Shown: positions 52,022 to 60,769 of the stretch, one piece after another
Position numbering within the stretch: position 1 is the stretch's first letter
Layout: the number at the start of each line of letters is the position of its first letter
Assembly: GCF_029962485.1 (NCBI RefSeq)
Contig: NZ_CP073638.1
Location: 558,001 to 622,000 of the forward strand
Source: Burkholderia cepacia
Lineage (GTDB): Bacteria; Pseudomonadota; Gammaproteobacteria; Burkholderiales; Burkholderiaceae
Direction of reading: 5' to 3'
Length of the DNA: 64,000 nucleotides
Position numbers and translations under genes: made by a program
Notes under the pieces: model-generated
Told to the model about the DNA's origin: nothing
What the model saw: the letters and a program-made list of their open reading frames with translations, nothing else
The model's database searches: none

Positions 52022-53287
52022 ATGGCTATTGCAATTCAAGCACTGCGGGAGCGTCGCGACGCACTCGCGAAAAATCTGAACGCGTTGCTCGAAAACACCC
52101 CGGGCGACAAGTGGGGCGCCGATCAACAAAAGGCGTATGACGAAGGTCTCGCCGAGATGGATCGCGTTAGCGCCGAAATCAAGCGTCATGAAGGGCTGAT
52201 GAACCGGCTCGCCGAAGACGCGCTCGCGGGCAATCCCGAGGGGCTGATCAATGCGCACGTCAGGACGCCGGGTGCACACGAAGGCGAATCGCGAGCGATC
52301 CGCACGTTCCTGCGCCGCGGCGTGCTGGCGCTCACCGACGAAGATCGTGCGCGTATGCTCGCACGGCAGACTCCGGAAATCCAGAATGCCATGTCGACGG
52401 GTGACCCGGCGGCCGGCGGCTATACCGTCGCGCCCGAGTTCTACCGCCGGTTGTCGGAGGCACTGAGGGCATTCGGCGGCCTTCGCCAGATCGCTACCGT
52501 GCTGTCGACAGGGACCGGCGCATCGATGACGTTCCCGGGTACGGATGCGACGACGGAAGAGGGCGAGATCGTCGACGAGAACGGGGAAACGAGCGACAGC
52601 GATACGAAGTTCGTCGCGAAGTCGCTGGAGGCGTTCCGGTACTCGTCGAAGTCGATCGCGCTGTCGATGGAACTGCTGCAGGACAGCATGTTCGATCTCG
52701 AAAGCTACATCATCCGTCTGCTGTCGACACGCATCGGTCGGATCACGGCGCGGCACCACGCGAAGGGCACCGGCAACAAGCAGCCGGTTGGGCTGCTGAC
52801 GGCGGTTGGTACGGGCGTTACGGTGTCGGCGCCGAACCTGATCACCTACGACGACCTGATCGATCTCGAGCACAGCGTCGACCCGGCTTATCGCGTGCGT
52901 CCGAGTTGCGGGTATGCCATGCACGATCAGATGCTGAAGGTCGTTCGCAAGATCAAGGACGAGCAGAAGCGACCGATTTTCGTGCCGGGCTACGAGCAGG
53001 GTAATCCGGGTGGCGCGCCGGACCGTTTGCTCGGCCGGCCGATCACGATCGTGCAGGAATACGACGTGCCCGAGGCGGGCGCCAAGCCGCTGACGTTCGG
53101 TGACCACTCCGAATACATCGTGCGCGAAGTGATGGATCTCACGATGTTCCGCATGACGGACTCGCGCTACACGCTGAAGGGCCAGGTCGGTTTCGTCGGC
53201 TTCAACCGCCAGGGCGGCAACCTGATCGACATCGGTGGCGCCGTGAAGGCGCTGAAGATGGGCCAGGCTGCGGCGCCGCAGGGCTGA
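52022..53287 (+). CDS. HK97-family major capsid protein
   Basis: 421 residues. The N-terminal 100 residues are a helical delta domain (RRDALAKNLNALLE, MDRVSAEIKRHEGL), cut off by the protease on maturation. The mature fold starts near STGDPAAGGYTVAPEF and has SMELLQDS, ARHHAKGTGNKQPVGLL and QVGFVGFNRQGG, typical of the HK97 fold. It builds the icosahedral head. A GGAGAC site lies 6 nt before ATG 52022. Confidence 0.96.
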   Translation: MAIAIQALRERRDALAKNLNALLENTPGDKWGADQQKAYDEGLAEMDRVSAEIKRHEGLMNRLAEDALAGNPEGLINAHVRTPGAHEGESRAIRTFLRRGVLALTDEDRARMLARQTPEIQNAMSTGDPAAGGYTVAPEFYRRLSEALRAFGGLRQIATVLSTGTGASMTFPGTDATTEEGEIVDENGETSDSDTKFVAKSLEAFRYSSKSIALSMELLQDSMFDLESYIIRLLSTRIGRITARHHAKGTGNKQPVGLLTAVGTGVTVSAPNLITYDDLIDLEHSVDPAYRVRPSCGYAMHDQMLKVVRKIKDEQKRPIFVPGYEQGNPGGAPDRLLGRPITIVQEYDVPEAGAKPLTFGDHSEYIVREVMDLTMFRMTDSRYTLKGQVGFVGFNRQGGNLIDIGGAVKALKMGQAAAPQG

Positions 53288-53337
53288 TGAACGGGGCCGC
53301 CACATTGTGGCGGCCGAACATTCAACGCGAGGAATAG

Positions 53338-53922
53338 ATGGCCGACCAGTTGGCATATCCGCTGCGTATCGCGGCGGGCCGCGTCGACGTTTTGAAGCGG
53401 CCCGCCGAGGAGGCGATCACGCTCGATCTGGCGCGAGAGCATTGCCGCATCGACGGTGACGACGAGGACGTACTGCTGAAGGGGAATATCGTCGCTGCGC
53501 GCGAAGCGCTCGAGGGGGAATTGTCCCGCCCGCTGCTGCCGCAAGAGTGCCGGGTTCGGATTGATTCGTTTCCGCCGGATCGGGTTCTGTTGTGGAACGA
53601 CGTGATCGAGATCATCGACGTGTCGTATACCGACGACGCTGGCGCGCGGCAGGTGTTGCCGCCGGCGGCGTACCGCGTGATGGATCGGGCGTATCTCGTG
53701 GCCCGGAAGGCGTTCCCGTACGGAGAAGACGTGCAGGTACGGTTTCGTTGCGGAGCATTCGAGACTCCGGACGCCGTGCCCGAATCGCTTATTGCGTGGA
53801 TGCTGCTGCAACTCGGCACGTTGTCCGAGCATCGCGAATCGGAGGTCGACGGCACCGTGAGCTCGCTTAGTGAAGATTTCACGAACCGGCTCATTGGGCG
53901 TCACGCGATCGTCAGCATTTAG
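53338..53922 (+). CDS. Phage head-tail connector (gp6-like)
   Basis: 194 residues. ITLDLAREHCRIDGDDEDVLLKGNIVAAREALEGELSRPL, seen in parts near residues 25-65, is the standard gp6-like connector N-terminus (helix bundle), and AVPESLIAWMLLQLGTLSEHRE lies near the end. It forms the ring below the portal. It is the first of four small head-tail joining genes. Confidence 0.9.
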   Translation: MADQLAYPLRIAAGRVDVLKRPAEEAITLDLAREHCRIDGDDEDVLLKGNIVAAREALEGELSRPLLPQECRVRIDSFPPDRVLLWNDVIEIIDVSYTDDAGARQVLPPAAYRVMDRAYLVARKAFPYGEDVQVRFRCGAFETPDAVPESLIAWMLLQLGTLSEHRESEVDGTVSSLSEDFTNRLIGRHAIVSI

Positions 53923-53932
53923 CGAGGACAGT

Positions 53933-54259
53933 ATGCGTGCGGGAAAACTGAACGAGCGGATCGTGATCGAGCGCCGAAGCGGTGAGGTAAACGAAAACGA
54001 CGAGCCATTGCCGGATGCGTGGGTCGAGCATTCGAGGCCCTGGGCGGACGTGCTTTTTCTCAACGGGAAAGAGCACGTGGTTTCCGGCGCTGTTCGTGGC
54101 GCGGCCATTGCTAGCATGCGCATTCGCTATCGCGCTGGTATCGATGAGCAGATGCGCGTGCGCTACGACGGTAGGCTGTACGACATAACGGCGGTTCTGC
54201 CGGCGCGCAAGCGCGGGTATCTCGATCTATCCGTGAAGGTGGGGGAAAAGTATGTCTAG
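53933..54259 (+). CDS. Phage head closure protein
   Basis: 108 residues, starting MRAGKLNERIVIERRSGE at 53933, which matches the SPP1 gp16 / HK97 gp7-like head-closure family (beta barrel, start MxxGxLxxRIxI). GAGG precedes the ATG. It stoppers the filled head before tail joining. The end overlaps the next gene by 8 bp. Confidence 0.9.
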   Translation: MRAGKLNERIVIERRSGEVNENDEPLPDAWVEHSRPWADVLFLNGKEHVVSGAVRGAAIASMRIRYRAGIDEQMRVRYDGRLYDITAVLPARKRGYLDLSVKVGEKYV

Positions 54260-54674
54260 CGTACAGATTCTGGGGCTGGCCGATTTGCGGGCCGATTTCG
54301 AGAAGCTGGCGAAAGCACAGTCGACGAAGGCGTTGCGGCGCGCGACGGTGGCCGGTGCGAAGGTGATTCGAGACGAGGCGCGCGCGCGGGCACCGAAGAA
54401 AACCGGGAAGTTGCGTCGAAACATTGTGTCTGCCGCGCTGCGGCAGAAAGATGCGCCGGGCTTGGCGACGGCCGGTGTGCGTGTCCGCACGAAGGGCAAG
54501 GGCGATTCGCCCAGCAACGCGTTTTACTGGCGCTTCGTCGAGCTCGGCACACAACGTATGCGGGCGCAGCCGTTCGCACGACCGGCGTTCGACGCGTCGA
54601 TCGGCCAGGCCGAGGGCGCGATTCGTACCGAGATCGTGCGCGCGATCGACGTGGTGCTCGGGGGTGGCCGGTGA
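54252..54674 (+). CDS. HK97 gp10-family tail/neck protein
   Basis: 140 residues. ATVAGAKVIRDEARARAPKKTGKLRRNI followed by FYWRFVELGTQRMRAQPFARPAFD, read in parts, is the clear HK97 gp10 signature. It is a tail completion component at the head-tail interface. Its stop overlaps the next GTG start. Confidence 0.93.
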   Translation: MSSVQILGLADLRADFEKLAKAQSTKALRRATVAGAKVIRDEARARAPKKTGKLRRNIVSAALRQKDAPGLATAGVRVRTKGKGDSPSNAFYWRFVELGTQRMRAQPFARPAFDASIGQAEGAIRTEIVRAIDVVLGGGR

Positions 54675-55015
54675 GTGCTCTCGTTATCCGCAATGCGATC
54701 GGCACGGTTGGCGCCGCGAAGGGCTATGTCGGCGCCGCCGCAGCGGCAGCGAAATCGCCGTACTACGTGGTATCTCGCGTGAGCGGCGCGCGCGACATGG
54801 CGATTGGCGGTGCGACCGGCGGTAAATCGGGCGTGTTCCAGGTGGACGTCTACGCCAGCACGTACACGGACGCTGACGCGCTCGCCGACAAGGTAATCGA
54901 TCGCGCGTACGCGGCCGAGCAGTTTTCTGTCGGTGGGGTGAACGACCTGCCGGACGACTTTTCGAGCGATTCCGGTGATTTCCGGGTGAGCCTCGAAATA
55001 TCCGTTGAATTCTGA
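54671..55015 (+). CDS. DUF3168-like tail completion protein (GTG start)
   Basis: 114 residues from GTG 54671 (GTGA overlap with the gp10 stop). The pattern PYYVVSRVSGARD, then GVFQVDVYASTYTDADALADKVIDRA and a final FRVSLEISVEF, fits the DUF3168 / gpU-like tail terminator family. It caps the tail tube at the head end. A strong terminator follows. Confidence 0.87.
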   Translation: MSALVIRNAIGTVGAAKGYVGAAAAAAKSPYYVVSRVSGARDMAIGGATGGKSGVFQVDVYASTYTDADALADKVIDRAYAAEQFSVGGVNDLPDDFSSDSGDFRVSLEISVEF

Positions 55016-55034
55016 CGGAATCCGCTGTGTGTAC

Positions 55035-55063
55035 GGCCCGCCTCGAGCGGGCCTTTATTTTTT
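55035..55063 (+). terminator. Intrinsic terminator before tail tube gene
   Basis: Perfect stem GGCCCGC (55035-55041) / GCGGGCC (55047-55053) with a 5-nt loop, then TTTATTTTTT (55054-55063). It lies 12 bp before the tail tube start, inside the late operon. Confidence 0.85.
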
Positions 55064-55074
55064 GTGAGGGGCTT

Positions 55075-55539
55075 ATGGCCGAGAAGAGCAAGCGCATCAA
55101 GGCGCAAGGTACGAAGGTCGAGATCTCGAAAGCGTCGTCGGCGAACCTTGACGACGACAAGCTCGATTTCGTTGATCTCAACACGACGAGCAAGACGATC
55201 AACTGGCAAGGCGGGCAATCGTCGGAAATCGACGCGACGACGCTCGCGAGCGACGAAAAGGAATCCGAGCTGGGCCTGCCCGATCCGGGCGAGTTTTCGG
55301 TCGACGGCAACTATTCGTCGGACGACGCCGGGCAGCTGATTCTGCGCGCTGCGCGTGGCACGGGTGACAAGTACGTGTTCCGCGTGACGTTTCGTGACAA
55401 GTCGCAATTCCTGTTCATCGGCATGGTGCGGCAGTACACCTGGTCCGCAGGCGTCGACGGCATCGTGACGTCGACCTACAGCGTCCGCGTCAGCGGAGCG
55501 CCGAAGGAAGTGCCGCCGCCGGTCGTACCGGCGGGCTAA
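55075..55539 (+). CDS. Phage major tail tube protein
   Basis: 154 residues starting MAEKSKRIKAQGTKVEISKAS at 55075 with a GAGGGG site. The order, length and beta-rich composition (EFSVDGNYSSDDAGQ, YVFRVTFRDKSQFLFIG, VDGIVTSTYSVRVSG) match lambda gpV / phi1026b-type tail tube proteins. Hexameric rings of it form the tail tube. It directly precedes the tail chaperone genes, as usual. Confidence 0.88.
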   Translation: MAEKSKRIKAQGTKVEISKASSANLDDDKLDFVDLNTTSKTINWQGGQSSEIDATTLASDEKESELGLPDPGEFSVDGNYSSDDAGQLILRAARGTGDKYVFRVTFRDKSQFLFIGMVRQYTWSAGVDGIVTSTYSVRVSGAPKEVPPPVVPAG

Positions 55540-55566
55540 ACGATCTGAAAACGTAAGGAAACAGTG

Positions 55567-56034
55567 ATGACGAAAAATCCGATGGTCGCTGGCGCGCTGC
55601 GCGCCGCGATTCTCAACCCGCTGACCGGCTGGCGGCACGAGCTGGTGCAGGTGCTGGAATGGGGCGACGTCACGGTCGCCGTGCGCGAGCCGTTGCTCGA
55701 AGACCGTGCATTCTGGCTCGAGCCGCTTCGCCTCGCTGCCGGCGTCGAGCCGGGCGACGACGAAGAAACCGCTCGCGCCAAGTATGCGGCGGTCCGCCCG
55801 GACGAGCACGTGCTGGCCTCGGCGCGGCTGTTCGTGCGCGTGCTCTATGTCGAGACGTCGGCCGGCTGGCGCCGCGAATTCGACGACGGGGCCGCGCGCG
55901 AGGTCGCGTCGGCATTCGGCGCCGCGCACGAACGCATCGTCAGTACGGCGCTCGAGCTCGGCAACATGAAAGTCGACGCGGAGGGCGATGCAAAAAAACT
56001 CTCCGCCGAAATCCCGATCTCCGACTCGAACTGA
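55567..56034 (+). CDS. Tail assembly chaperone (gpG-like)
   Basis: 155 residues from ATG 55567. It lies between the tail tube and tape measure genes and holds a slippery run near its end, as lambda G does. The C-terminal 12 codons after the slip site (LSAEIPISDSN) end the short form. It coats and guides the tape measure protein during tail assembly. Another in-frame GTG lies 3 bp upstream. Confidence 0.85.
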   Translation: MTKNPMVAGALRAAILNPLTGWRHELVQVLEWGDVTVAVREPLLEDRAFWLEPLRLAAGVEPGDDEETARAKYAAVRPDEHVLASARLFVRVLYVETSAGWRREFDDGAAREVASAFGAAHERIVSTALELGNMKVDAEGDAKKLSAEIPISDSN

Positions 56035-56309
56035 CGTTAGCGCTGCGGCTCGGCAGGACGCTTGCCGAGCTGCGTGCGGTTATGTCGACCGCGGAATTCG
56101 CCTTGTGGCAGGCGTTCGATTCCGAGTCGCCGATCGCCGATGATCGTTACGACCTTCATGCCGCGATGGTCGCGTCAGCGGTGTTCCAGGCGCAGGGTGC
56201 GAAGGTCAAAGTGGCGGACATGATGCCGAACTGGTCGGGCGAGTCGACCGAGGTTCAGGAGGTCGCCGACGATCCTTTCTTCGCAGGCCTAATGAGATTG
56301 GTAAAGTAG
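55567..56309 (+). CDS. Tail assembly chaperone fusion (gpGT-like) by -1 frameshift
   Basis: Joining 55567-55998 with 55998-56309 gives a 247-residue fusion. After the run of seven As (55992-55998) the -1 frame reads TLRRNPDLRLELTLALRLGR and runs 103 codons to 56309. It includes STAEFALWQAFDSESP and ends DPFFAGLMRLVK, a typical T-part ending. No start codon with a ribosome site serves this second frame alone. The G and GT forms act together on the tape measure in lambda-like phages. Confidence 0.82.
55992..55999 (+). other. Slippery site for programmed -1 ribosomal frameshift
   Basis: In the gpG frame the codons read GCA AAA AAA CTC, so positions 55992-55998 form the heptamer A-AAA-AAA, a canonical -1 slip sequence. 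A shift here joins gpG to the overlapping downstream frame. Confidence 0.82.
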
Positions 56310-56322
56310 GCGGATAGGAAAT

Positions 56323-59300
56323 ATGGGAACGAGTCTCCGCGAGCTGATCGTCAGCGTTACCGCGAATACGACCCAGTACGATCGACGCATGCAGCAGCTT
56401 GGGTCGACGGCCAGCGGCTATTTCAATGTGGTCCGGGATGGGGGCCGGGCTGCTGATGCGGCGTTCGCGTCGAACGCATCGAGCGTGCAGGTGACGGTGC
56501 GTGCGATCGAGGCCGCGCGCGGATCGCTCACGGCATATGCTCAGGCTGCTGCAGCAGCGTTCGGTGTGCACCAACTGATCGAGTATGCCGACGAGTGGAC
56601 GAACCTGAGCAATCGGCTCAAGATCGTCACGCGGGATCAGATCGATTTCGCGATCGCGCAAAACGATGTGCTTCGCATCGCACAAGCAACGCGGCAACCG
56701 CTCGACGCGACGGCCGAGCTGTATCAGCGGATCGCAAACAATACGTCGCACCTCGGCCTGTCGATTAAGCAGGTCGGCCCGTTGGTCGAAACGATCAGTA
56801 AGGCGGTTGCGCTCTCGGGTGTGTCGGCCGACACGGCGCGCCTCGGTATCGTTCAGCTGGGTCAGGCGTTTGCGTCCGGTCAACTGCGCGGGCAGGATCT
56901 GAAGAGCGTGCTCGAAGAACTGCCGGGCGTTGCTGACGCGATCGCCCGCGGCATGGGTAAGGGCACGTCCGAGCTGAAGTCGCTGGCCGAGGACGGCAAG
57001 CTGACCGTCGAGAACCTGATCGACGCGCTGAAGAACGCCGGGTCGAGCACTGACGCACTGTTCGGCAAGGTGGACATGACCGTCGGCCAGGCGATGACGC
57101 GCCTGCAAACGGAAATCGTCGCGTACGTCGGGCACGCGAACGAGGCGACTGGCGCGAGCGCGAAGCTGGCACAGAGTGTTGTCTATGTCGCCGAGCACCT
57201 CGACGATATCGTGACGATCAGCGCATCGCTTGCGGCCGGCCGGATCGGGGTCTATTTCGCACAGACCGCTGTGGCCGTCAGTAAGTCGGCGATCGCGTGG
57301 AACGCCGAGCGGCAGGCGCTGCTAGCCAAAGCGCAGGCGGAAAACGCGGCCGCGCTCGTGACGATCGCGAAGGCGCAGAGCGATCGCGACGCGGCGGCGG
57401 CGAAGCTGCAGAACGCGCAGGCGGCGGAAGTCGCGGCGACGGCCGAGCTGGCCGGCATGCGCGCGATGCGGGAGAGCCTCGCGATGCAGTCGGCGCTGAC
57501 GGCCGGTTCGATCCAGTACACGCAGGCGAAGCTTGCCGAGGCGCGTGCGATCGAGGCGAGTGCGGTCGCGCAGGTGGCGACGGCGCGGTCGAGTCTCGCG
57601 AACAGCCAGGAGATCGGCACGCGGATCGCCGGCACGCCGTACGCGGCGGTGATTGCGCGGGAGACGGCGGCGGCGCAGGGCGAGTTGGAGCGCGCCGAGG
57701 CATCCCTCGCGCTGGCGCAGCAGCGCCGTGTGGCGCTGGAGGCTGCGGCGGCCAAGGGCACGGTCGACCAGACGCGCTACGCGGCGGCGCTGGCCGAAAC
57801 CGAGAAGGGGCTCGCGGTCGCCGAGCGCGAGGTCGCGGCTGCGACGCTGGCTCGCGAGCGGGCCGAGCGCGGCGCGACGGCGGCGACGGCGGGCCTTGCC
57901 GCGGCGACCGAGCGTGCGGCGGTGGCTCAGACTGCCGCCGCGCGCGCGGGCTCGCTGATGCGCACGGTCGGGTCCGGATTGCTGTCGGTGATGGGCGGCC
58001 TGCCGGGCATCATCGCGACGGTTGGCACGGTGGCGCTCGGCGCCGCGGTCAACTGGTTGGTGTTTCGCGATCACGCTAGCAGTGCGACGTCGAGCCTGAT
58101 TGACATGCAGGCGCCGCTCGACCAGATCATCGAGAAGTACCGGCAGCTGTCGCCGTTGCTGCAGGAGGTCGAGCGCAACCGGGCGAAGCAGGCGCAGGCA
58201 TCGGCGCGCAGTGACGTGTCTGACGCGTACAGTGGCCTTGCGGCGCGCGCATCGCAGAGTGTCATCGTGCCGGGAATTGGTGACAGCGGGCCGATCGTTA
58301 CGGACGAGAATCAGGTCGCGCTCGATCGGTTCATCGAAGGGCTGAACCGGGTCAAGACTGAAAATCTCGGCGTCGACGAGAAGTCTCGCGAACTGGCTCG
58401 CTTGGTTGGTGTCTTTGTCGACGCGACGAAGGGCGGCGACGATCTTCGCGCCGAGCTGGTGCAGACGGCGTCGGCAATCGACACGGCCGGCGCTGCGGCG
58501 GACAAGGGCACGCGTACGCTAGCCGCGATGGATGCCGCGGCGCGCGGTGCGGCCGACGGTATTCGATTGCTCACCGAAGAAAACAATTTCTTCGCGGGCG
58601 GCATGGCGGCCGAGGCCTGGAACAAGTACGTCGAAAAGCTGAAAGAGGCCTCCGACGTCATCGGCATGACCGCGCAGCAACGCGCCGAATACGAAGCGAA
58701 AACGAAGGGCGCGAATACGGCCGAGGCCCGGCAGGCCGGTTTGATCGCCGGGCGCGCGGACGCGTACAAATCGCTCGAGAAAGCGATTCAGGACAAAGAC
58801 GCGAAAGCCGAGGCCGGTGCGCGGCGGAATATCGACAATCTGACGCGCGAGCTCGCGCTGATGAATCAGCAGATGGTCGTGGCCGGGGCGCTCGCCGAGT
58901 TTCAGGCGGATCTCGTCAGCAAGAAATTTGAGAAATTCGGGTTCAACGCTGACGCGGCGCTCGCGGCTGCTGCGGCGCGCGGCAAAAAGGCGTTCGACGA
59001 CACGGTGTCGGATTCGGCTGGCCAGGTCGCGCGCATCGGCGTCAACGCGCCGGGGCTCGCGCATAAGAGTCGGTCCGGTGGATCGCGCGCCGAGCCTGAA
59101 AGCCAGCGCATGCTCGACAACATTGCGCAGCGCATCGCTCAGCTGCGCGTCGAGGCCGTTGCAACCGACAAGCTCACGCAGTCGGAGAAGGATCGGATCG
59201 GGTTCGATCAGAAGCTGACCGACCTGGCCGCGAAGCGTACGAAGCTGACCGACGGCGACAAGAGCTTGATTCGTGACCAGGCTGCAATTCGCGCGGCGTA

Positions 59301-60423
59301 CGACCGCGCGGTGCAGCTGGAGAAGGAGGTGCGCTATCACGAAGCGATCAACAAGCTGAAGGAGCGCAGCGCGCAAATCGACGCGGAGCTGGCCGACTAC
59401 GCGTCGGAGCGTCAGCGCGAGGTCGAGCGCGAGCTGGCCGCGATGCCGATGGGTGACAACGCGCGCGAGCTGAACCAGGCAACGAGTCGCGTCGGTGATG
59501 AATTCCGGCGCCGGCGCGACGATTTCACGAAGGGTGCGCGGAAAGACGGCACGCTCGGCTCGCCGGAGTATCTGGCCGAGATCGACCGTATCAACCGGGC
59601 CGAAGCCGATCAGGTCGAGCGCGAACGTGGGTATGTCGAGCAGCGACTCGCGGTGCAGCGCGACTGGCGCGTCGGCGCGAGCCGCGCCGTGGCGCTGTAT
59701 CAGGAGTCGGCTGAGAACGCGGCTGGTCGATCCGAGGAAGCATTTACGAGCGCATTCCGAAACATGGAGGATGCGGCCGCGTCATTCGCGACGTCAGGCA
59801 AGGTGAATTTCCGAGGGCTTGTTGACAGCATGATCGCGGACCTTGCGCGCTTCTATGCGCGGGCTGGGCTGTCCGCTGTTATCGGCTGGGGCAGCTCGGC
59901 GCTCGGGTTCGATACGGGTGGCACAGGCGGATTCAGTCCGTCGTCGTTGCTCGGTGGTATGGCGGGCGGCCTGTCGAACGCCTTGGGTGGGGGCGGCGGC
60001 AATGCGTATCAGTTTCACCTCGCCAGTGGCGGTCGGGTTAGCGGCCCAGGTACGTCAACGAGCGACAGCATCCACGCGTGGCTTTCTGACCAGGAGTTTG
60101 TGGTGAAGGCCTCGGCGGTGCGCAAGCCCGGCGTGCTTCAGCTGCTCGAGGCGATCAACAGCGGGCAGGATCTCGGCTTCGCGAAGTTTGCGAACGGTGG
60201 GCTGGTCGGCGGTGGATCGGCCGGCGGTGGCGCGCTCGGCGCACCGGGCGGAGGAATCGAATTGAATATCCCGGTGACGATCGACGGCGGCACGGGCAAC
60301 GCGACGCAGATGATGGCGAGCGCCGAGTTCGTGAAGAAGCTCACGCAGATGGTGCAGGCGCTGATCGCGGTCGAGAGTCGTCAGGGTGGCGCGCTCTGGA
60401 AACTGAAAAACGGGATGGGGTGA
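56323..60423 (+). CDS. Phage tail tape measure protein
   Basis: 1366 residues, the longest gene in the window. The N-terminal tape measure domain has SVTANTTQYDRRMQQL, HQLIEYADEWTNLSNRL (about 85-105) and the GQLRGQDLKSVLEELPG segment (about 190-205). Long Ala/Glu/Arg coiled-coil stretches follow (330-560), with a hydrophobic segment near 555-575 (GLLSVMGGLPGIIATVGTVA). The C-terminus has the lambda-H-like SFATSGKVNFRGLVDSMIADLARFYARAG and a Gly-rich end. It sets tail length and may help DNA cross the inner membrane. Confidence 0.96.
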   Translation: MGTSLRELIVSVTANTTQYDRRMQQLGSTASGYFNVVRDGGRAADAAFASNASSVQVTVRAIEAARGSLTAYAQAAAAAFGVHQLIEYADEWTNLSNRLKIVTRDQIDFAIAQNDVLRIAQATRQPLDATAELYQRIANNTSHLGLSIKQVGPLVETISKAVALSGVSADTARLGIVQLGQAFASGQLRGQDLKSVLEELPGVADAIARGMGKGTSELKSLAEDGKLTVENLIDALKNAGSSTDALFGKVDMTVGQAMTRLQTEIVAYVGHANEATGASAKLAQSVVYVAEHLDDIVTISASLAAGRIGVYFAQTAVAVSKSAIAWNAERQALLAKAQAENAAALVTIAKAQSDRDAAAAKLQNAQAAEVAATAELAGMRAMRESLAMQSALTAGSIQYTQAKLAEARAIEASAVAQVATARSSLANSQEIGTRIAGTPYAAVIARETAAAQGELERAEASLALAQQRRVALEAAAAKGTVDQTRYAAALAETEKGLAVAEREVAAATLARERAERGATAATAGLAAATERAAVAQTAAARAGSLMRTVGSGLLSVMGGLPGIIATVGTVALGAAVNWLVFRDHASSATSSLIDMQAPLDQIIEKYRQLSPLLQEVERNRAKQAQASARSDVSDAYSGLAARASQSVIVPGIGDSGPIVTDENQVALDRFIEGLNRVKTENLGVDEKSRELARLVGVFVDATKGGDDLRAELVQTASAIDTAGAAADKGTRTLAAMDAAARGAADGIRLLTEENNFFAGGMAAEAWNKYVEKLKEASDVIGMTAQQRAEYEAKTKGANTAEARQAGLIAGRADAYKSLEKAIQDKDAKAEAGARRNIDNLTRELALMNQQMVVAGALAEFQADLVSKKFEKFGFNADAALAAAAARGKKAFDDTVSDSAGQVARIGVNAPGLAHKSRSGGSRAEPESQRMLDNIAQRIAQLRVEAVATDKLTQSEKDRIGFDQKLTDLAAKRTKLTDGDKSLIRDQAAIRAAYDRAVQLEKEVRYHEAINKLKERSAQIDAELADYASERQREVERELAAMPMGDNARELNQATSRVGDEFRRRRDDFTKGARKDGTLGSPEYLAEIDRINRAEADQVERERGYVEQRLAVQRDWRVGASRAVALYQESAENAAGRSEEAFTSAFRNMEDAAASFATSGKVNFRGLVDSMIADLARFYARAGLSAVIGWGSSALGFDTGGTGGFSPSSLLGGMAGGLSNALGGGGGNAYQFHLASGGRVSGPGTSTSDSIHAWLSDQEFVVKASAVRKPGVLQLLEAINSGQDLGFAKFANGGLVGGGSAGGGALGAPGGGIELNIPVTIDGGTGNATQMMASAEFVKKLTQMVQALIAVESRQGGALWKLKNGMG

Positions 60424-60761
60424 TGACCGACACATTTATCTGGTCGCCGACGGTCGAGGGATTCGGCGGCGATACCACGCTGCGTGTGCGAAAGGCGCAG
60501 TTTGGCGATGGGTACACGCAGCGAGCGGCCGACGGCCTCAACAACCGGCAGACGCCGTACAACCTTCGATTCGTGGGGAAGGCCGAGAAGATCTCGGCAA
60601 TCTTCGAGTTCCTCGATAAGCATGCCGGCGCGGTGTCCTTTTTCTGGACGCCGCCGCTTCGGCCGCAGGCGAGATTCGTGTGTGAGAAGTACACCGAGCC
60701 GGTGAAAAACGGCAATGTGTACACGATCACGGCACAGTTTGAACAGACGTTTGCACCATAG
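60423..60761 (+). CDS. Minor tail protein (gpM-like)
   Basis: 112 residues from ATG 60423, which overlaps the tape measure stop (TGATG). FIWSPTVEGFGGDTTLRVRKAQFGDGYTQRAADGLN and VSFFWTPPL, read in parts, match the lambda gpM / phage minor tail family, part of the tail tip hub. In lambda-like phages L follows M directly; here a fibre gene intervenes. Confidence 0.93.
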   Translation: MTDTFIWSPTVEGFGGDTTLRVRKAQFGDGYTQRAADGLNNRQTPYNLRFVGKAEKISAIFEFLDKHAGAVSFFWTPPLRPQARFVCEKYTEPVKNGNVYTITAQFEQTFAP

Positions 60762-60769
60762 GGTGAGAG

